DNA from: Kitasatospora sp. A2-31
GTDB taxonomy: Bacteria; Actinomycetota; Actinomycetes; Streptomycetales; Streptomycetaceae
NCBI RefSeq assembly: GCF_022288725.1
Contig: NZ_JAKNTA010000003.1
Span: forward strand, 623,738 to 687,737
Reading direction: 5' to 3'
DNA length: 64,000 nucleotides
Both the position numbers and the translations under genes were made by a program. This document shows positions 29,022 through 37,214 of this stretch, piece by piece. Under the pieces are notes generated by a model that saw only the letters and a list, made by a program, of their open reading frames with translations, did not search any database and was not told where the DNA came from. The stretch's first letter is position 1. Every line of letters starts with the position of its first letter.

Positions 29022-29756
29022 TCAGGCCTCCGCGGGGGCCGACGCGCGCTGGGGGAGCTCGGCGCGCTCGGCCTTCTCGGCCTTGTCCGGGACGACGAAG
29101 CGGTAGCCGACGTTGCGCACCGTGCCGATCAGCCCCTCGTGCTCGACGCCGAGCTTGGCGCGCAGCCGCCGGACGTGCACGTCGACCGTCCGGGTGCCGC
29201 CGAAGTAGTCGTAGCCCCAGACCTCCTGCAGCAGCTGCGCCCGGGTGAAGACCCGGCCGGGGTGCTGGGCGAGGTACTTCAGCAGCTCGAACTCCTTGAA
29301 GGTGAGGTCGAGCACCCGGCCCTTGAGCTTGGCGGAGTAGGTGGCCTCGTCGACCGAGAGATCGCCGTTGCGGATCTCCATCGGGCTGTCGTCGACGGAC
29401 TCCTGCAGCCGCCGTCCGAGGGCGAGCCGGAGCCGGGCCTCGACCTCGGCGGGGCCGGCGGTGTCCAGCAGGACGTCGTCGATGCCCCATTCGGCGGTGA
29501 CGGCCGCCAGGCCGCCCTCGGTGACCACCAGGATCAGCGGGCAGCCGATCCCGGTCGAGCGCAGCAGCTGGCAGAGGCTGCGGATCTGCGGCAGGTCCCG
29601 CCGGCCGTCGACCAGGATGACGTCGGCGCTGGGGGTGTCGACCAGGGCCGATCCCTCGGCCGGCGCCACCCGGACGTTGTGCAGCAGCAGGCCCAGGGCC
29701 GGCAGCACCTCCGCGGAGGGCTGCAGTGCGTTGGTGAGGAGGAGCAGTGAACTCAT
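29022..29756 (-). CDS. glnR: Nitrogen response regulator GlnR
   Basis: 244 residues, closely matching streptomycete GlnR: N-terminal atypical receiver ([34 protein letters not shown]) and OmpR-type winged helix ([40 protein letters not shown]). GlnR controls glnA, amtB, nitrite reductase and other nitrogen genes. The receiver lacks the usual acidic pocket residues; GlnR is known to work without phosphorylation by a partner kinase, and none is encoded here. ATG 29756 has GAAAGGGGA upstream. Confidence 0.95.
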   Translation of the reverse strand: MSSLLLLTNALQPSAEVLPALGLLLHNVRVAPAEGSALVDTPSADVILVDGRRDLPQIRSLCQLLRSTGIGCPLILVVTEGGLAAVTAEWGIDDVLLDTAGPAEVEARLRLALGRRLQESVDDSPMEIRNGDLSVDEATYSAKLKGRVLDLTFKEFELLKYLAQHPGRVFTRAQLLQEVWGYDYFGGTRTVDVHVRRLRAKLGVEHEGLIGTVRNVGYRFVVPDKAEKAERAELPQRASAPAEA

Positions 29757-30432
29757 ACCCGGTAGTCCCCTTTCCGGGTCGTCGCGGTCGCGTTGCGGCT
29801 GCCGCCACAGCCGGATGGCGCTCGTGCTGAGGTGAGGGGGAGCGAGGACGCCTGGTCTCCTCCGGAGGATTCGCCGGCGCGCACGGCGTGACGGCTCGCG
29901 CACCGGAGGTCCCGCAACCCCCGTGGCACCGCTCCTGCCCTGCTCATCCCGCGAACCTTCCGGTCTGTCCGGTACCGGGCGGCGGCCCGGCGCCGGGTGT
30001 CCGAACACCCCGGCCGGGCCCGGGCACGTCGTTGTGCCGCGAATGGCGGGGCGGTCCTTGCGGTGCGCCGGGGGTGGGCCGACGAATCGCAAGAACGTCC
30101 GTACTGGCGTCCTGAAAGCACAAAAGGATCCGGGGGCGACTCTGCCCGGATCCCTCAGGGCACGAGAATAGCCGACCGGCACCCGCACCGGGAGGGTTCG
30201 AAAACGGCGCAACGGGCGAACCGGGCGCATCCGGGGTGAGCCTGGCCACAGCCCCGGCGGTCCGCGGGCGGCCTCCGGGCCGGGGCGATTGCCGGTCGCC
30301 CCGACGGACACGCCATCATGGGACGCACATCGGCGGCACCGCGCGCGTACCCCTTTCGGGTGGTGTCCGGCCGCTCCGATGGCGGCCCGACCGGGCACCG
30401 GTCGCGGGCGAGGACGACGAGAAGGGGTTGCC
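29757..30432. other. Intergenic region between glnR and the MoaD-like gene
   Basis: 676 bp between divergent genes, with no reading frame of convincing codon bias. It must hold the glnR promoter and the promoter of the 30433 gene. It contains an inverted repeat GGATCCGGG / CCCGGATCC (30126-30134 and 30145-30153, 10-nt loop) of unknown role. Confidence 0.4.
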
Positions 30433-30726
30433 ATGGGCGCGACCACGGAGCCGGCGGAGGCCGCCCGGGTGAGCGGGACGATCCGCTACTGGGCGGCGGC
30501 GAAGTCGGAGGCCGGGCTGGCCGAGGAGCCGTACGAGGCGGCGACCCTGGCGGAGGCGCTGGCCGGGGCCAAGGAGCGGCACGCGGACCGGCCGAAGCTC
30601 GTCCGGCTGCTCGGACACTGCTCCTACCTGGTGGACGGCTCGCCGGTCGGCGGCCGCGACCACGCGACCGTGGCCCTCACCGAGGGCGGGACGGTCGAGG
30701 TCCTCCCGCCGTTCGCGGGAGGGTGA
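30433..30726 (+). CDS. MoaD/ThiS-family sulfur-carrier protein
   Basis: 97 residues with a ubiquitin-like fold ([35 protein letters not shown]) and the diagnostic C-terminal Gly-Gly that is adenylated and thiocarboxylated. It could serve molybdopterin, thiamine or cysteine/mycothiol-type sulfur transfer; no partner E1 or synthase gene is adjacent. ATG 30433 follows GAAGGGG. The next gene starts within 6 bp of its stop. Confidence 0.88.
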   Translation: MGATTEPAEAARVSGTIRYWAAAKSEAGLAEEPYEAATLAEALAGAKERHADRPKLVRLLGHCSYLVDGSPVGGRDHATVALTEGGTVEVLPPFAGG

Positions 30727-30731
30727 GCGGC

Positions 30732-32105
30732 GTGACGGATCCGAACCAGGTGCACGGCGCCCAGGGCGGCTGGCCGCAGCCGCAGTACCCGCCGACCCCG
30801 ATGCCGACCCCGCAGGCCCGGCCGCAGCAGCCGTACGAGGCCCAGCAGCCGTACGACGCCCAGCGCCCGTACCCGCCGCAGCAGGCGTACGACCCGCAGC
30901 AGGCGTACGCGTCGGAGCCGGAGGCACTGCAGGGGCACGCGGCGCAGCCGTACGCCCCCGGGCAGGGCCACGCGCCGGGGCCGTACGGGCCGCCGGACCA
31001 GGCACCGGGCCACGGGTTCCCGGGCCAGGGGCTCCCGGGCCACGGACTCCCGGGCCACGGCGCACAGCCGTACGGCGGCCCGGCGTACGGGCAGCCGCCC
31101 CGCTCGCCGGCCCCAACGGCGGACGACGCCGCGGCCACCACCCTGCTGCCGCCGGTCCCGGCGGACGACGCCGCGGCCACCACCCTGCTGCCGCCGGTCG
31201 TGGTGTCCGGCCCGGCGCCCGGCGGTGCCCCGGCGCCCGCCCCCGGCCAGGCCCCGCCCCAGGACTTCGACCCGCCGACCATGACGCTCAAGCGCCCGGC
31301 GCCCCCGGCCGGCCACGCACCGCAGGCCCCCCGCCGGCCGTTCCCGGCCGTGCCGCCGCCCGGTGCCGTCCCCGCCCCGCCCGCACCGGCGGCCCGGACC
31401 GGCTCGCCGATCATCGACCCGGGCCTGCAGCCGGCCCTGATCACCGCGGGCGCCGCCGCACTGCTCGCCGGCGGTGCCGCGCTCGGTCAGGTCGGGCTCG
31501 CGCTGGCCCTGGCACCGCTCCAGGTGCTGACGGCGGCCGGCTGGTTCCGCCTGAACGGCATGTGGCCGGCCCGCCAGGGCATCGCGCTCGCCGCGCTGGC
31601 CGGCCTGACCGCCGACGCGGCGGTGCTGCTGGCCGACGCGAACGGCGGCGCGGCGGCCGTGGTCGGCACCCTCGGCGGGTTCTTCCTGCTGGTGATGGTG
31701 CTTCAGACGTTCCGGCCGGCGGACCCGAAGGAGCGGTTCTACGCGCTGACCGTGCTCGGCTCGGCCACCGTGGTGACGGTGCTCTGCACGGCGCTGCTGC
31801 TGGCCGACTGGGTCCCGGCGGCGGTCGGCGCGGTCGCGCTGGCCACCGTGCTGGCCGCGGCACCGCTGCCCGGACCGAAGCAGCTGGGGCCGGTGCTCGG
31901 CCTGGTCGCGGCGGTGGTGTTCGGTCTGGCCGTGGGCGCGCCGCCGGCGCTGGGCGCCCTCGCGGGCCTCGGCGCGCTGGTCGGCCGCCGGGTGGCCGGG
32001 TACGACTTCCCGTCCCGCTTCGTGCACATGACGGCGGGCGTGGCGCTGCCGCTGGCGGTGGCCGCGCCGCTGGTCTGGATCGCGACCCGCCTGCTGGCCG
32101 GCTGA
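30732..32105 (+). CDS. Membrane protein with long Pro/Gln/Tyr-rich N-terminus
   Basis: 457 residues. The first 220 are low complexity: QPYEAQQPYDAQRPYPPQ-type repeats and a perfect 14-residue tandem repeat ADDAAATTLLPPVP (nucleotides 31119-31160 and 31161-31199). About eight membrane helices follow (residues 240-457). No enzyme motif was found. GTG 30732 has GGGAGG about 11 bp upstream; GTG 30723, overlapping the previous stop, is an alternative. Function unknown; a conserved streptomycete gene by overall form. Confidence 0.72.
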   Translation: MTDPNQVHGAQGGWPQPQYPPTPMPTPQARPQQPYEAQQPYDAQRPYPPQQAYDPQQAYASEPEALQGHAAQPYAPGQGHAPGPYGPPDQAPGHGFPGQGLPGHGLPGHGAQPYGGPAYGQPPRSPAPTADDAAATTLLPPVPADDAAATTLLPPVVVSGPAPGGAPAPAPGQAPPQDFDPPTMTLKRPAPPAGHAPQAPRRPFPAVPPPGAVPAPPAPAARTGSPIIDPGLQPALITAGAAALLAGGAALGQVGLALALAPLQVLTAAGWFRLNGMWPARQGIALAALAGLTADAAVLLADANGGAAAVVGTLGGFFLLVMVLQTFRPADPKERFYALTVLGSATVVTVLCTALLLADWVPAAVGAVALATVLAAAPLPGPKQLGPVLGLVAAVVFGLAVGAPPALGALAGLGALVGRRVAGYDFPSRFVHMTAGVALPLAVAAPLVWIATRLLAG

Positions 32106-32160
32106 CCCCGGCGCCGCACCGGGCACCCGCCCGGGCCAGCCCCCGCCCACCGCGCCCCGC

Positions 32161-32211
32161 CCGTACGACGTCCCGCCCAGGAACCATGCTCCGGGGCGGG
32201 ACGTCGTACGG
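32161..32211 (+). terminator. Terminator after the 30732 membrane protein
   Basis: Perfect 18-bp stem (32161-32178 with 32194-32211) and a 15-nt loop, 55 bp after the stop. It separates the gene from the DUF2993 gene. Confidence 0.8.
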
Positions 32212-32341
32212 TCGTGCGGAAGCGGCCGTACCGGAGGGCCGCGACCGGGCGAGGGCGGCGACCGGGCGCGCCGACGACCGGTAGGACAGCGCGGCAGGAC
32301 GGCATCGGCAGGACGACGACAGGCGACGACGGGGGAGAGCG

Positions 32342-33058
32342 ATGCGCGGTTGGCTGAAAGCGACGATCGTCGTGGGGGTGCTCTGCGGTCTGCTGGCGGG
32401 TGCCGACCGGATCGCGGTCGGCGTGGCCGAGGACGAGGCCGCCGACCAGCTGCTGAAGAGCGGCCGGATGAGCAAGCGGCCCGACGTGTCGATCGAGGGC
32501 TTCCCGTTCCTGACCCAGGCCCTGTCGATGAAGCTGGACGACGTCCGGATCTCGGCGGACGGGCTGACCGTGGGTGACGGCAGCCGCCAGGTGGCCCTGC
32601 ATTCCTTCAAGGCCGAGCTGTCGGGGGTCGAGGTGAGCGGCAGCATGACGAGCGCCACCGTGGACCACGGCAGCGGCACCGGCCTGATCACCTACGCGGA
32701 CCTGTCCCAGCTGCTGCCGCCGGCGTCCCAGCTGGTGCCGAGCGCGGGCAAGCTCCCGATCGGCGGCAACACCCGCTTGAGCCTCTCCTACGGCGGCCCG
32801 GGCAAGATCAAGGCCTCGATGGGCCCGCTCCCGGTCGGCGAGGGCGTGCTGCACAGCCAGGGCAACACCGTCACGGTGGACGGCTTCAAGCTCAGCGGGA
32901 TGGCCGGGATGCTGGCGGGCCTGTCCAACCAGCAGATCGAGCCGATCAGCTTCACGCTCTCCGCGCTGCCGGCCGGGCTCAACCTGGCCGGGGTCTCGCC
33001 CCAGGAGGACGGTCTCCGGATGAGCTTCGACGGCAGGGACGTCAAGCTCATCGGCTGA
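32342..33058 (+). CDS. DUF2993 / LmeA-type phospholipid-binding protein
   Basis: 238 residues: N-terminal signal or membrane anchor (VVGVLCGLLAGADRIAVGVAE), then the DUF2993 domain beginning DVSIEGFPFLTQAL and ending SFDGRDVKLIG. The family includes mycobacterial LmeA, which binds phospholipids and helps mannan elongation; here only a lipid-binding role at the cell surface can be inferred. ATG 32342 is preceded by GGGGAGAGCG. Confidence 0.85.
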   Translation: MRGWLKATIVVGVLCGLLAGADRIAVGVAEDEAADQLLKSGRMSKRPDVSIEGFPFLTQALSMKLDDVRISADGLTVGDGSRQVALHSFKAELSGVEVSGSMTSATVDHGSGTGLITYADLSQLLPPASQLVPSAGKLPIGGNTRLSLSYGGPGKIKASMGPLPVGEGVLHSQGNTVTVDGFKLSGMAGMLAGLSNQQIEPISFTLSALPAGLNLAGVSPQEDGLRMSFDGRDVKLIG

Positions 33059-33065
33059 CCGCAGA

Positions 33066-33100
33066 CCCGATCGCCCCGATCGCCCCGATCGCCCCGATCA
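33066..33100 (+). repeat. 9-nt tandem repeat
   Basis: Unit CCCCGATCG, about four copies (first missing one C, last ending A), 7 bp after the DUF2993 stop. Simple slippage-type repeat; no role assigned. Confidence 0.85.
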
Positions 33101-33398
33101 CATCGATCGCGTCGACGGCGTCGCGTGCCCGTCCCGGTGCCCGGGCCACGACCCGGCCCCCCTCCCCGGTCCCCCCGCCGTCGGTCCCCCCACCGTCCCG
33201 ACCGTTCCGCTCCGCGAGACGCGCTGTCCAGCGCCGGCCGCGGAGCGGTGCCCTTCCCGCCCCCGTTCGGGCCTCCGGGCGGCCCCCGACCGGTGTCCGC
33301 AGCCCTCAGGACGGTCGAATCCCACGATGCGAATGTTCTGGTCTCGCCATTCGATACGCTGATGACAGCGGGCGTCCGGTGTCCCTAGCATCGTCGGC
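33101..33398. other. Intergenic region upstream of the Cys leader
   Basis: No gene seen. It contains an inverted repeat CGAATG-N12-CATTCG (33330-33335 and 33348-33353) next to a possible -10 hexamer TACGCT (33355-33360), about 40 bp before the leader peptide ATG. A promoter with an operator for the sulfurtransferase operon is inferred. Confidence 0.45.
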
Positions 33399-33479
33399 AT
33401 GAAGCGACAGACGGACCTCACGAAGCGGCGGGCGGTAGACCTGTGCCGCGTGGCCGCCTGTCTGTGTCGAATGCGCTAA
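33399..33479 (+). CDS. Cys-rich putative leader peptide (26 aa)
   Basis: ATG 33399 to TAA 33477-33479. The C-terminal half reads RAVDLCRVAACLCRMR, with three Cys codons in eight. Short actinobacterial leader peptides of this type (VDLCR...CR) stand before sulfur-assimilation genes and are thought to sense cysteine supply by ribosome stalling. Here it precedes the sulfurtransferase/DUF1416 operon by 257 bp. Expression and mechanism are inferred; the peptide itself is clearly encoded. Confidence 0.78.
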   Translation: MKRQTDLTKRRAVDLCRVAACLCRMR

Positions 33480-33736
33480 CTCGGCTTAGTGGCAGGGCAG
33501 TTGACGCCCGCCGCCGACTTCCCCGGTGACCAGGGCCGGCGCCCCGCCCGCCCCTCCCGGCTGTACCCCGCAGAGCACCGCCCGGCCGCCCCGTGCACCC
33601 TCCGCTGTCCCATCATTCGGACAGGGATTCGGACCGGCCGTCACCGGGCGACCCGCACGACCTCCTCGGCCCCGGCCGTGGGACCCCCCGTAGCAGCACC
33701 ACCTTCCGCCAACCGCCCCCGGATGGAGACACCACC

Positions 33737-34570
33737 ATGAGCCGCAGCGACGTCCTGGTCGACGCCGACTGGGTCCAGGCCCACCTGGACGACCCGAAGG
33801 TCGTCATCGTCGAGGTCGACGAGGACACCTCCGCCTACGACAAGAACCACATCCGCAACGCCGTCCGGATCGACTGGAAGAAGGACCTCCAGGACCCGGT
33901 GCGCCGCGACTTCATCGACCAGGCCGGCTTCGAGGCGCTGCTCAGCGCCAAGGGCATCGCCAACGACGACACCGTCGTGCTCTACGGCGGCAACAACAAC
34001 TGGTTCGCCTCGTACGCCTACTGGTACTTCAAGCTGTACGGCCACGGTGACGTCCGCCTGCTGGACGGCGGCCGCAAGAAGTGGGAGCTCGACTCCCGCG
34101 ACCTGGTCTCCGAGGTGCCGCAGCGCGCCGCGACCGAGTACAAGGCGCAGGCCGCCGACTCCTCGATCCGCGCCTTCCGCGACGACGTGGTGGCCGCCAT
34201 CGGCACCCTGAACCTGGTCGACGTCCGCTCGCCCGACGAGTTCTCGGGCAAGCTGCTCGCCCCGGCCCACCTCCCGCAGGAGCAGTCGCAGCGCCCCGGC
34301 CACGTGCCGAGCGCCCGGAACATCCCGTGGGCCAAGAACGCCAACGACGACGGCACCTTCAAGAGCGACGACGAGCTCAAGGCGCTCTACGAGGCCGAGG
34401 GCATCGACCTGGCGAAGGACACCATCGCCTACTGCCGCATCGGCGAGCGCTCCGCGCTCACCTGGTTCGTGCTGCACGAGCTGCTCGGCCAGGAGAACGT
34501 GAAGAACTACGACGGCTCGTGGACCGAGTACGGCAGCCTCGTCGGCGTGCCGATCGAGCTCGGCAACTGA
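33737..34570 (+). CDS. Thiosulfate sulfurtransferase (rhodanese)
   Basis: 277 residues with two rhodanese domains. The C-terminal one has the active-site loop YCRIGERSALTWF with Cys233; the N-terminal one (DDTVVLYGGNNNWFASYAYW) lacks a catalytic Cys, as normal. It transfers sulfane sulfur, probably from thiosulfate, to an acceptor. ATG 33737 follows GGAGACACC. Followed 40 bp later by the DUF1416 gene, a conserved actinobacterial pair, and preceded by a Cys leader peptide. Confidence 0.93.
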   Translation: MSRSDVLVDADWVQAHLDDPKVVIVEVDEDTSAYDKNHIRNAVRIDWKKDLQDPVRRDFIDQAGFEALLSAKGIANDDTVVLYGGNNNWFASYAYWYFKLYGHGDVRLLDGGRKKWELDSRDLVSEVPQRAATEYKAQAADSSIRAFRDDVVAAIGTLNLVDVRSPDEFSGKLLAPAHLPQEQSQRPGHVPSARNIPWAKNANDDGTFKSDDELKALYEAEGIDLAKDTIAYCRIGERSALTWFVLHELLGQENVKNYDGSWTEYGSLVGVPIELGN

Positions 34571-34610
34571 GCCGCCGGCTCCACGCGTAAGTCAGAAGGG
34601 AAGACAAGAC

Positions 34611-34901
34611 ATGTGCGGTGCGAAGGCCGGCGGCCCGGACCTGGCAGGAGTTGACGTGGCGAACGAGACGATCATCCAGGGTTCCGTGACCCGAGACGGC
34701 GAGCCGGTCAACGGCTACGTCCGGCTGCTCGACGAGGGCGGCGAGTTCACGGCCGAGGTGCCCACCTCGGCGACCGGCCAGTTCCGGTTCTTCGCCCGCC
34801 CGGGCAAGTGGACCCTGCGCGCGCTGGTCCCGGGCCAGACCGTGGACCGCCAGGTGGTCGCCTCCCAGGGCAACCTGACCGAGGTCGCGATCGCGGTCTG
34901 A
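34611..34901 (+). CDS. DUF1416 protein
   Basis: 96 residues of the DUF1416 family, starting MCGAKAGGPDL with an early Cys and forming a small beta-rich domain (IIQGSVTRDGEPVNGYVRLL, GQFRFFARPGKWTLRAL), similar to carboxypeptidase-regulatory-like folds. Members are nearly always beside rhodanese genes, which suggests that it accepts or carries sulfur; the mechanism is unknown. A strong terminator follows at 34929. Confidence 0.88.
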   Translation: MCGAKAGGPDLAGVDVANETIIQGSVTRDGEPVNGYVRLLDEGGEFTAEVPTSATGQFRFFARPGKWTLRALVPGQTVDRQVVASQGNLTEVAIAV

Positions 34902-34928
34902 CGACCGCCGGTCCGGCCACGGACACGC

Positions 34929-34961
34929 CCCGGGGGCCCCTGCCGAGCAGGGGCCCCCGGG
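34929..34961 (+). terminator. Terminator after the DUF1416 gene
   Basis: Perfect 14-bp stem (34929-34942 with 34948-34961) and a 5-nt loop; 15 bp before the next start. Confidence 0.85.
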
Positions 34962-34975
34962 CATACCGTGGAGGG

Positions 34976-35251
34976 GTGCAGGCACGCCGGCGACACCGCT
35001 ACTACTTCGCCATGATGGGCGTCTGCCTCGGGCTGTTCGTCCTGGCCTGGGGCGTGGTGCGCTTCTGGTCCGTGCCGGCCGCGATCGGCATGTGCCTGGT
35101 CGCGATGGTCATCCCGCCTGCCGCCGCGGTCTTCGCCAACCGGCGGGACCCGGAGGACGACTGGTGGAACGATCCGCGCTGGGACGACCCGAAGTGGGAC
35201 GACCCCGGCCACGACCGGAACCGCCCCGACCACGAGCCGCGCGACCGGTGA
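34976..35251 (+). CDS. DUF3099 small membrane protein
   Basis: 91 residues with two hydrophobic helices (about 9-28 and 32-50) and a Trp/Asp-rich acidic tail with the repeats WWNDPRWDDPKWDDPG. Matches the actinobacterial DUF3099 family, function unknown. GTG 34976 directly follows GGAGGG, so either initiation is leaderless or the start is slightly downstream. Confidence 0.75.
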   Translation: MQARRRHRYYFAMMGVCLGLFVLAWGVVRFWSVPAAIGMCLVAMVIPPAAAVFANRRDPEDDWWNDPRWDDPKWDDPGHDRNRPDHEPRDR

Positions 35252-35365
35252 CGCCAGGCCGGGTGCACCCCGCATCGGTGCCGGGCACAGCGTCCAGCGG
35301 TGCCGGCAAGGCCAGCGGCACCAGCCGGCGGTGTCCGCACGGCCGTTCACCACGAGCCGGCAGTA

Positions 35366-35734
35366 CTAGTAGACGAGCGCCTGCACGCCGTCGGCCATGA
35401 TCTCGCTGACGAAGACCTGCGCGCCCGCGATCCGGACGCCATCGAGGGTGTCCTTCTCCTCGATCCCGCGCCGGGCGGCGCACTGGGTGCAGAGCGTGAT
35501 GCCGCCACCGCCCGCCAGGATCGACTCGATCAGGTCCGGCAGCGGCGCCGCGTGCGGCAGCTCGAACTCCGCCGCGCGGCCCGGGAGGGCGAACCAGGAG
35601 GACTCCCCGGTCAGCCAGAGCGAGACCTCGATCCCGCTGGCCGCGGCGACCGCCGCCACCGTGAAGGCCTGGGAGCAGCGCTCCGGCGCGTCGGCCCCGG
35701 CCGTGACCTTGACTACGAGCTTCTTCGACGACAT
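35366..35734 (-). CDS. DsrE-family protein
   Basis: 122 residues with the DsrE/DsrF fold (KKLVVKVTAGADAPERCSQA, VSLWLTGESSWFALPG) and a conserved C-terminal Cys pair in ITLCTQCAARRGI. Family members relay sulfur as persulfides. Its position, tail-to-tail with the DUF3099 gene and near the sulfurtransferase, supports a sulfur role, although the acceptor is unknown. ATG 35734. Confidence 0.85.
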   Translation of the reverse strand: MSSKKLVVKVTAGADAPERCSQAFTVAAVAAASGIEVSLWLTGESSWFALPGRAAEFELPHAAPLPDLIESILAGGGGITLCTQCAARRGIEEKDTLDGVRIAGAQVFVSEIMADGVQALVY

Positions 35735-35870
35735 GACGTCACCCTAGAGCCTGACCGCCGGCGCCCGCCGCCACCGCGACGTGGTGGGGCTCACCGCGAC
35801 CCGCCGACACCCGGCGGATAGAGTGAGCGCCAGCAAAATCCACCACACTGTCGCCGCCTGGGAGCACCCC

Positions 35871-35978
35871 GTGTCCGGTCTGGAAATGTTCTTCGACGGT
35901 CTGCTGGCCCTCATGGCCGTGCTGATCACCTGGTTCGCCATCTTCTCCGTGATGAAGCTGTACCAGGGCCAGCGCTGA
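35871..35978 (+). CDS. Very small membrane protein (35 aa)
   Basis: GTG 35871 with GGAG 7 bp upstream. The product is essentially one hydrophobic helix (MFFDGLLALMAVLITWFAIF) with a basic tail MKLYQGQR. The clear ribosome site, the divergence from the DsrE gene and the 54-bp distance to the next gene support it. Function unknown. Confidence 0.6.
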   Translation: MSGLEMFFDGLLALMAVLITWFAIFSVMKLYQGQR

Positions 35979-36032
35979 CCCCGCCTGCCGTACGGTTGAA
36001 GCAGTCCCACACCGACGACAGCGACCAGGAAC

Positions 36033-36635
36033 ATGATCGAGATCCCCTCTGACCTCCACAAGGACGTCGTCCCGCTCGCCTTCCTCCTCGGCACCTGGGA
36101 GGGCGCGGGCGTCTACGCCCCGCTGCCCGGCGAGGAGGGCACGGGTGCGGAGAAGTGCAACTTCGGCCAGGAGGTCGTCTTCCGGCACGACGGCCGCCCG
36201 TTCCTCGAGTTCCGCTCCCGCACCTGGGTGCTGAACGAGGAGGGTGAGAAGGTCCGCCCGCTGGAGAACGAGCACGCCTTCTGGCGCATCACCAGCAACG
36301 CCCACGGCACCAGCGGCGCCCGGGGGATCGAGATCTCCTCCGTCCGCGACGACGGCACCGTCGAGGTCTGGTACGGCGAGCTGGCCGACGGCAAGCCGCA
36401 GGTCGAGATCGCCACCGACGCCGTGGCCCGGATCGAGGGCTCGGCGCCGTACTCCGGTGGCAAGCGCCTGTACGGCTTCGTCAACGAGGAGCTGCTCTGG
36501 GTCGGCGAGAAGTCGGCGCCCGAGGTGGAGCTGCGCCCGTACATGTCCGCGCAGCTGAAGAAGGTGCTCAGCCCGGCGCAGCTGATCAAGGACATCAACG
36601 ACCTCCCGGACGACGGCATCGCGTTCTTCCGCTGA
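36033..36635 (+). CDS. Nitrobindin-like (FABP-family) beta-barrel protein
   Basis: 200 residues of the actinobacterial FABP/nitrobindin family with the lipocalin-type motif LLGTWEGAGVYAPLPGEEG near residues 18-36 and a ten-strand pattern (VVFRHDGRPFLEFRSRTW, HAFWRITSN). Nitrobindins bind ferric heme and detoxify peroxynitrite. I could not identify the C-terminal heme-ligand His with certainty, since the end reads DLPDDGIAFFR, so heme binding is unproven for this member. Confidence 0.82.
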   Translation: MIEIPSDLHKDVVPLAFLLGTWEGAGVYAPLPGEEGTGAEKCNFGQEVVFRHDGRPFLEFRSRTWVLNEEGEKVRPLENEHAFWRITSNAHGTSGARGIEISSVRDDGTVEVWYGELADGKPQVEIATDAVARIEGSAPYSGGKRLYGFVNEELLWVGEKSAPEVELRPYMSAQLKKVLSPAQLIKDINDLPDDGIAFFR

Positions 36636-36671
36636 GCCGGTTCCGCACGGAGCCCGCGAAGCGCGCAGGAG

Positions 36672-36700
36672 GTAGGGACCGGCCGTCGGCCGGTCCCTAC
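36672..36700 (+). terminator. Hairpin between nitrobindin-like gene and nur
   Basis: Perfect 13-bp inverted repeat (36672-36684 with 36688-36700), 3-nt loop, 36 bp after the upstream stop and 40 bp before the nur start. Most likely a terminator; its right arm overlaps TACACT, a possible -10 for nur, so an operator role is also possible. Confidence 0.65.
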
Positions 36701-36739
36701 ACTTGCCTCAGGACCCCCGACCTTGGCAGGGACAGCACC

Positions 36740-37204
36740 GTGGCGGACACCGGCACCACCGACTGGCAGCTCTCCGGCGACTGGAAGGCCGACCTGCGCG
36801 AGCGCGGCTACCGCCTGACGCCCCAGCGCCAGCTCGTCCTGGAGGCGGTCGACGTGCTCGACCACGCGACCCCGGACGACATCCTCGGCCACGTCCGCAA
36901 GACCGCCAGCGGCATCAACATCTCCACCGTCTACCGGACGCTGGAGCTGCTGGAGGAGCTCGGCCTGGTCTCGCACGCCCACCTCGGGCACGGCGCCCCG
37001 ACGTACCACCTGGCCGGCCGCCACCACCACCTGCACCTGGTCTGCCGGGACTGCGAGAAGGTCACCGAGACCGGTACCGAGATCGCCCGGCCGCTGATCG
37101 ACAGCCTGCGCGAACAGCACGGCTTCGACACCGACCTGAAGCATTTCGCCATCTTCGGCCGCTGTGCCGACTGCACCGCCAAGCGCGCGGAGGGCGGGTC
37201 GTAA
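36740..37204 (+). CDS. nur: Nickel-responsive Fur-family regulator Nur
   Basis: 154 residues, strongly similar along its length to Streptomyces Nur: DLRERGYRLTPQRQLVLEAV, ATPDDILGHVRKTASGINIS (DNA-binding domain), then the metal-binding stretch RHHHLHLVCRDC and HFAIFGRCADC. Nur represses nickel uptake and Fe-SOD genes when nickel is present. GTG 36740. Only the first half of the usual Fur CxxC pairs is retained, as in Nur. It is followed 11 bp later by the ygfZ-like gene. Confidence 0.9.
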   Translation: MADTGTTDWQLSGDWKADLRERGYRLTPQRQLVLEAVDVLDHATPDDILGHVRKTASGINISTVYRTLELLEELGLVSHAHLGHGAPTYHLAGRHHHLHLVCRDCEKVTETGTEIARPLIDSLREQHGFDTDLKHFAIFGRCADCTAKRAEGGS

Positions 37205-37214
37205 GCTGGCCGGT

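Noticed and set aside
30185-30205. GGGTTCGAAAACG resembling a tRNA T-loop
   Set aside because: Flanking sequence does not fold into a cloverleaf.
33310-33330. Possible tRNA T-arm (GGTCGAATCCC)
   Set aside because: No anticodon arm or acceptor stem can be formed around it. No tRNA gene was found in the window.
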